DNA from: an uncultured Flavobacteriales bacterium
Lineage (GTDB): Bacteria > Bacteroidota > Bacteroidia > Flavobacteriales_G > Salibacteraceae
Direction of reading: 5' to 3'
Assembly: GCA_913057205.1 (NCBI GenBank)
Contig: CAJXNO010000009.1
Span: forward strand, 1-64,000
Length of the DNA: 64,000 nt
The position numbers and the translations under genes are program-made. The notes below the pieces were generated by a model. That model worked only from the letters and a program-made list of their open reading frames with translations, was not told the origin of the DNA and searched no databases. This document shows positions 60,215-64,000 of this stretch, piece by piece (position 1 is the stretch's first letter; the number at the start of each line of letters is the position of its first letter).

Positions 60215-60633
60215 TCCTTAGCGACGCCTTCCGTTTGCGCCCCTTCTTCTTCTTCTTCTTGTTTTTTCTCCTTTGCCACTCGCGTGCTTAGGATCTCCAT
60301 AGCATCATCATAGATCGTTTCCATGATGCCGAAATCATTTTTCCAATGGTCAAGGCTCTTCATGAAACGATCTTTGGATACCGCAGCGGTATCAAAATAG
60401 CCGATGTAGGCCAATCGAGCCTCATCCTGCAGCTTCTGCTTCCTTACCTCTCTGCTTCGTATTGCTGCTTCTAGCACCTGAATATCGGCCATGAAGAGCG
60501 CCATACTGTCGGGTGGAATTATTCCTTGGGGTACTTGGAGTGTTTGGTCTTCGGATTGCTCGCCGCTGCAAGCAACGATGAGTGTCATAAGGAAAAAGGA
60601 AACGAGCGCGCGATGGGTATGGTTCGCCGTCAT
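60211..60633 (-). CDS. DUF4296 family lipoprotein
   Basis: The 140-residue protein has a lipoprotein signal (RALVSFFLMTLIVACSGEQ) and the DUF4296 pattern: IPPDSMALFMADIQVLEAAI, YIGYFDTAAVSKDRFMKSLDHW and the helix FGIMETIYDDAMEILSTR. It ends in an acidic tail (KKQEEEEEGAQTEG). The function is unknown. The ATG at 60633 overlaps the stop of the glycosyltransferase gene as ATGA; the longer frame to 60888 lies within that gene and is not used. Confidence 0.85.
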   Translation of the reverse strand: MTANHTHRALVSFFLMTLIVACSGEQSEDQTLQVPQGIIPPDSMALFMADIQVLEAAIRSREVRKQKLQDEARLAYIGYFDTAAVSKDRFMKSLDHWKNDFGIMETIYDDAMEILSTRVAKEKKQEEEEEGAQTEGVAKD

Positions 60634-61340
60634 ATCATGAAACGCATTTGCATAACCCCCCAAAACGCCTCTTTGAAGATGCCGGTGCTCATTTTTGAGT
60701 GACCGGCAATGCGATCGGTAAAGGTGATCGGCACTTCCATCAGGGTGAATTTCTTGCGCCAAGCGCGGTACTTCATTTCGATCTGGAAAGCATAGCCGAT
60801 GAAACGCACCCCGTCTAGGTCGATGGCTTCTAAAACGGCCCTTCTGTAGCACTTGAAGCCTGCTGTAGTGTCTTTGATGTTCATCCAAAGCACCAGGCGC
60901 ACGTAGACCGATGCGAAGTACGACATCAAGATCCTCCCGATGGGCCAGTTTTCTACCTTGCCTCCACGCACATAGCGTGATCCGATGGCCACGTCTGCGC
61001 CACCCTCTTTCGCAGCGATGTAAAGCCTCACCAAGTCATCGGGATTATGGGAGAAGTCGCAGTCCATTTCAAAGAAATATGCGTAGCTGCGTTGGAGCCC
61101 CCATTTGAAACCATGGATGTATGCGGTGCCTAGGCCAAGCTTTCCAGTTCGTTCCTCGATATGAAGCCGGTCAGGATATTCAGCTTGAAGTCGTTTCACA
61201 ATATCTGCCGTACCATCAGGCGAGCCATCATCAACGATCAACAGATCAAAGTCTGCTGGCAGGGAAAACACCTTGTGCACCATGCGTTCAATGTTTTCTT
61301 TTTCGTTGTAAGTGGGTATGATTACAAGGGCTTCTGACAC
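60630..61340 (-). CDS. Polyprenol-phosphate mannosyltransferase-like GT2 (DPM1 type)
   Basis: The 236-residue GT2 enzyme transfers a sugar, usually mannose, to polyprenol phosphate at the membrane. Signatures are ALVIIPTYNEKENIERM, LLIVDDGSPDGTADIVK, the DxD-type FEMDCDFSHNPDDLV and GFKCYRRAVLEAID. It lacks C-terminal membrane helices, like the soluble DPM1 form. The GTG at 61340 (SEALVIIPTYNEKEN) is chosen because the frame upstream has no family similarity. The product could feed GT-C enzymes such as the one at 56767; that link is inference. Confidence 0.9.
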   Translation of the reverse strand: MSEALVIIPTYNEKENIERMVHKVFSLPADFDLLIVDDGSPDGTADIVKRLQAEYPDRLHIEERTGKLGLGTAYIHGFKWGLQRSYAYFFEMDCDFSHNPDDLVRLYIAAKEGGADVAIGSRYVRGGKVENWPIGRILMSYFASVYVRLVLWMNIKDTTAGFKCYRRAVLEAIDLDGVRFIGYAFQIEMKYRAWRKKFTLMEVPITFTDRIAGHSKMSTGIFKEAFWGVMQMRFMI

Positions 61341-61432
61341 GAGAAATCTGTGGTTTTGGCGAAGATAATCTGAAAAACGAGAATGCGTTCTTAAAGAACC
61401 ATAACGCAGCACGAGCCGCAGTTGTTGGTTCC

Positions 61433-62872
61433 TTATTCAATCGCTTTTCTTCCCGGAAAGGCATGGCGTTTCAATACGCGTGATCTATCGGCCAAAACCG
61501 CCGGAGATTTCAGCAGTCCCCACAAGCGTGCTCTGGCCAATGCGCCGCTTTCTTCAATATCTATCACGGGGTCCGGGTAGCTGTAGGTAATACCGTAAGC
61601 AATGCGCTCGAAAGAGGTGACCTTCCATGGCTCATGAATCAGGTTGGTTGGAATGTTCGCCAGTTCCGGTACCCAGGCACGTATAAACTTCCCATCCGGG
61701 TCGTGCTCGTATGACTGCTTAACGGGATTGTAGATCCGCACCGTATTGATCCCCGTCATGCTTGACTGCATTTGGATTTGCCCATAGTGAATACCCGGCT
61801 CAAAATCCAAGAATTGTGCAGCCAACCATGTTGCCAGTGGGCGCCAATGCTGCCAAAGGTGATGGGTCCAAAAGCTCACGAGCATCGCACGCATCCTAAA
61901 ATTGAGGTAACCAGTGGCCGCTAGGCACCTCACGCATGCATCTACCAAAGGAAATCCGGTTCGCCCTGCGCAGAAGCGTTCAAAGAGTTCTGGATCATAC
62001 TCCGTTCGTACCTCATCGTATCCACGATTCACCGCGCGGTATTCCATTTGATGCTCTGACTCAAATTTCTGGATGAAGTGATCGTGCCAGCTGAGTCTGC
62101 TCTGAAAGAAGCGGATCGAGAATCCAGCTTGCTGCTTCGTTGCTTGCCATACCTCGCGAAGTGATACGTTTCCCCACGCGAGGTAAGGCGATAGCCGGCT
62201 GCAGCTCTCTTGTGCGAGCAAGGGCTTAGAAATGTGTTGTGGGTACTTCTCATGACGATGTGCCAAAAAGCTCGCAAGGCATTCCTCTGCACGGGCTCTA
62301 CCACCCTTCTGCATCTTGTATTCAGCCGTTGTGTCATGTGGGGCGCTATAGTTTTCAAAGGGGCAAGCAGTTTCATCCAGTTCAGCAAAAGAGATTTGTC
62401 CTAAATCGATCTCAGGGATGTGGGCTTCCATACGCTCCTTCCAATGCTGTTTCCACCCAACTCGGTGGTTAGCGCCCCGCACCACTCCACCATACGGGAA
62501 CTCCGTCCAGGTTACCCCAGCGTCATCGCACAGGGCTCTTACCTTTTTGTCTCTGTGATAGGTTTTTTCGATCCCGACTTCTTCGTAAGAAAGTAGCTGT
62601 TTGACTCCGTGGTGCAGGAACAGCCATTGGAAGAAAGGCACCGCATCGGCTGCGAGTAGGTGGAGTTTAGCACCAAACGGAGCGAGTTGTGCGTTCATTT
62701 CATGCACGCTCTCAGCGATGAACTGCCAATGCCGATTACTGTAGTGGGGGTCGTCTTGGAGCAAGGGTTCAACAAGTGCGATCAAGAGGGTTTGCACTTC
62801 ATTCTCCATCGCCGCCAGCAAGCCTTCGTGGTCGGAGAGTCGAAAGTCGCGTTTACACCAAATTACTTGCAT
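61433..62872 (-). CDS. Deoxyribodipyrimidine photolyase / cryptochrome family protein
   Basis: A 479-residue FAD protein for light-driven DNA repair or sensing. The N-terminal alpha/beta part begins [20 protein letters not shown]. The FAD-binding helical domain has [47 protein letters not shown] and [20 protein letters not shown]. Subclass (CPD, 6-4 or cryptochrome) cannot be decided by eye; the NTVRIYNP stretch suggests a separate Bacteroidota/marine group. The ATG at 62872 is used in place of the GTG codon just before it. Confidence 0.92.
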   Translation of the reverse strand: MQVIWCKRDFRLSDHEGLLAAMENEVQTLLIALVEPLLQDDPHYSNRHWQFIAESVHEMNAQLAPFGAKLHLLAADAVPFFQWLFLHHGVKQLLSYEEVGIEKTYHRDKKVRALCDDAGVTWTEFPYGGVVRGANHRVGWKQHWKERMEAHIPEIDLGQISFAELDETACPFENYSAPHDTTAEYKMQKGGRARAEECLASFLAHRHEKYPQHISKPLLAQESCSRLSPYLAWGNVSLREVWQATKQQAGFSIRFFQSRLSWHDHFIQKFESEHQMEYRAVNRGYDEVRTEYDPELFERFCAGRTGFPLVDACVRCLAATGYLNFRMRAMLVSFWTHHLWQHWRPLATWLAAQFLDFEPGIHYGQIQMQSSMTGINTVRIYNPVKQSYEHDPDGKFIRAWVPELANIPTNLIHEPWKVTSFERIAYGITYSYPDPVIDIEESGALARARLWGLLKSPAVLADRSRVLKRHAFPGRKAIE

Positions 62873-62974
62873 CACTTACTATAACAGGCCGACAAAAATT
62901 TGGTTGAATCAGACCAAAGCGTTAAAAGTTTCGATGAAAGTCCTATATTCACCTTTCAGTTAGTTAGACTACCT

Positions 62975-64000
62975 ATGAAAAAACTACTACTCTCGCTCCT
63001 TGCCACGGGATTTTTTGCGTTCGGAGGATACGCCCAAACCTTGCTTTATGATCAGACGGCAAACGTTGGTACGGGTGGAATTCTGTGTCGCACGCATGAT
63101 AACCCCTCTCAAGCCAATTTCAATACGGAGGGCGCAGATGATTTTGAGGTTCCGGCGGGGGAGACCTGGAACATCGATAGCGTTATCACTTTAGGTACGT
63201 ACAACTTTTTCTCCCCGCCAGCACTGGTTCCAACCATTGTAGCCATCTACAACGATAACAACGGACAGCCAGGGACACTCGTAGCGCAAGACACGGTTGC
63301 GGACGGTGATCCTGACAATGACCAGGACTTAGAAGTATACCTCAACAGTCCGATCTCACTCAGCGCGGGCAAGTATTGGTTGAGTGTTCGCCTATATACC
63401 TCTGCTGTGCCATGGTATTGGCTGCGTATTCCTGAACTGGTTTCTTCAGACCCATCTCATTGGAGGAACCCAGGAGGTGGATATAACCTGTGCAACAACT
63501 GGGCTCCCTTGGTGACCTGCTTGGCTACCGTAACAGATTCAAGCTATGCTTATCAAATCTATGGTTGTTTGGCGAGTGGTCAGGCATCGATCACGCCAAC
63601 AGACACCAGTGTGTGTGTGGGTGAAAGCGTTACCCTCTCTGTTTCCAGCACCTACAGTTCTTCGAACTTCGAATGGCCTGACGGCTCCACAGGAACCACC
63701 TTTGTGGTGGACTCAACCGGTTCGTATAGCGTAACAGTAGACAATGGCGCAACAGCATGTGCAGTTGAGGTGGTGCTGACCTCAAATGTGAATGTGGTGC
63801 AAGTATCACAGCCTGAGTTGAACGACACATTGGTTTGCGAAAACGACCTGCCATTTATCTTTCAAGCCCCGTCCGCCAGCTGTGCGAACTGCACCAATAT
63901 CTGGCCTGATGGCTCTTCAGGCATCTTCTTCGCAGCACAAAGCGCGGGAACGTATACACTAACCATTGAAGACACTGTTACGGGCTGTTCGCTTTCGGAT
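62975..64000 (+). CDS. Secreted protein with Ig/PKD-like repeats, truncated by window end
   Basis: The frame is open from the ATG at 62975 to the window end (342 codons seen). It starts with a signal peptide (MKKLLLSLLATGFFAFGGYA). Residues about 20-200 form a beta-rich domain (FEVPAGETWNIDSVI, PTIVAIYNDNNGQPG, SLSAGKYWLSVRLY). From about 205 it has repeats of an Ig-like unit with the marks SVCVGESVTLSVSS, WPDGSTGTTF, SGSYSVTV, then a second WPDGSSGIFF copy. Such proteins commonly end with a T9SS sorting domain, which would lie beyond the window. No function can be given. It lies divergent to the photolyase gene. Confidence 0.85.
   Translation, partial: MKKLLLSLLATGFFAFGGYAQTLLYDQTANVGTGGILCRTHDNPSQANFNTEGADDFEVPAGETWNIDSVITLGTYNFFSPPALVPTIVAIYNDNNGQPGTLVAQDTVADGDPDNDQDLEVYLNSPISLSAGKYWLSVRLYTSAVPWYWLRIPELVSSDPSHWRNPGGGYNLCNNWAPLVTCLATVTDSSYAYQIYGCLASGQASITPTDTSVCVGESVTLSVSSTYSSSNFEWPDGSTGTTFVVDSTGSYSVTVDNGATACAVEVVLTSNVNVVQVSQPELNDTLVCENDLPFIFQAPSASCANCTNIWPDGSSGIFFAAQSAGTYTLTIEDTVTGCSLSD

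Overview
This window is an ordinary-looking chromosomal stretch of a Bacteroidota bacterium, most likely a Flavobacteriales member (Cryomorphaceae/Schleiferiaceae-like; the exact taxon cannot be fixed by eye). The evidence is GldH, PorZ and several proteins with type IX secretion (T9SS) C-terminal sorting domains, families almost restricted to the phylum (DUF4175, DUF4296, DUF4837, DUF6089-like barrel), TAnnTTTG promoter elements, and no useful Shine-Dalgarno pattern. There is no rRNA, IS element, prophage or CRISPR array. One tRNA (Cys) is present.

Layout. 1-172: a terminator and a hairpin-rich gap. 173-10088 (minus): a secreted 16-residue-repeat protein, recO, porZ, then the operon DUF4175 - RsbW-like ATPase - ybeY - mnmG, with parS-like palindromes at both ends of mnmG. 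10215-14746 (plus): gltX-folB, tRNA-Cys, a membrane metallophosphoesterase and an outer-membrane barrel protein with a very basic tail. 14763-21149 (minus): a large T9SS-exported subtilisin, a duplicated-domain secreted protein, and an ECF sigma factor overlapping a probable dual-membrane-spanning anti-sigma/barrel protein. 21266-29558: tail-specific protease, hflX, a small membrane protein, and two secreted amidohydrolase-family proteins that together carry three modules, only one with an intact metal motif. 29564-37309: trpS, acyltransferase, gatC-tatA-gatA, a LysM lytic transglycosylase with a DUF4837 lipoprotein, a PLP dehydratase and rpiB.

37310-41640 is the most accessory-looking part: an AT-rich gap, a YwqK/MORN-type repeat protein, an orphan LytTR response regulator and an AT-rich SBBP-repeat T9SS protein whose natural start codon seems to be lost (ATA). 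41669-50605: rnr, ferritin, a thioredoxin-fold lipoprotein coupled to pheS, a cyclophilin, small unknowns, cvpA and pgk. 50655-56038: the cluster holB - ricT - gldH - PBP1A, where the PBP1A carries a four-cysteine insertion. 56054-59164: the two subunits of a 3-oxoacid CoA-transferase separated by a membrane glycosyltransferase gene. 59222-64000: an SDR epimerase, a DUF4296 lipoprotein coupled to a dolichol-phosphate-mannose-synthase-like transferase, a photolyase/cryptochrome, and a secreted protein cut by the window end.

How the genes work together: envelope and secretion functions dominate (PorZ, GldH, PBP1A, lytic transglycosylase, Tat, T9SS cargo), mixed with translation genes (gltX, trpS, pheS, gatCA, mnmG, ybeY, tRNA-Cys). 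The best candidates for less-described biology are the sigma/dual-membrane anti-sigma pair, the parS-like sites around mnmG, the cysteine-rich insertion in PBP1A and the 16-residue-repeat protein. All functional statements come from reading motifs; no database search was run.
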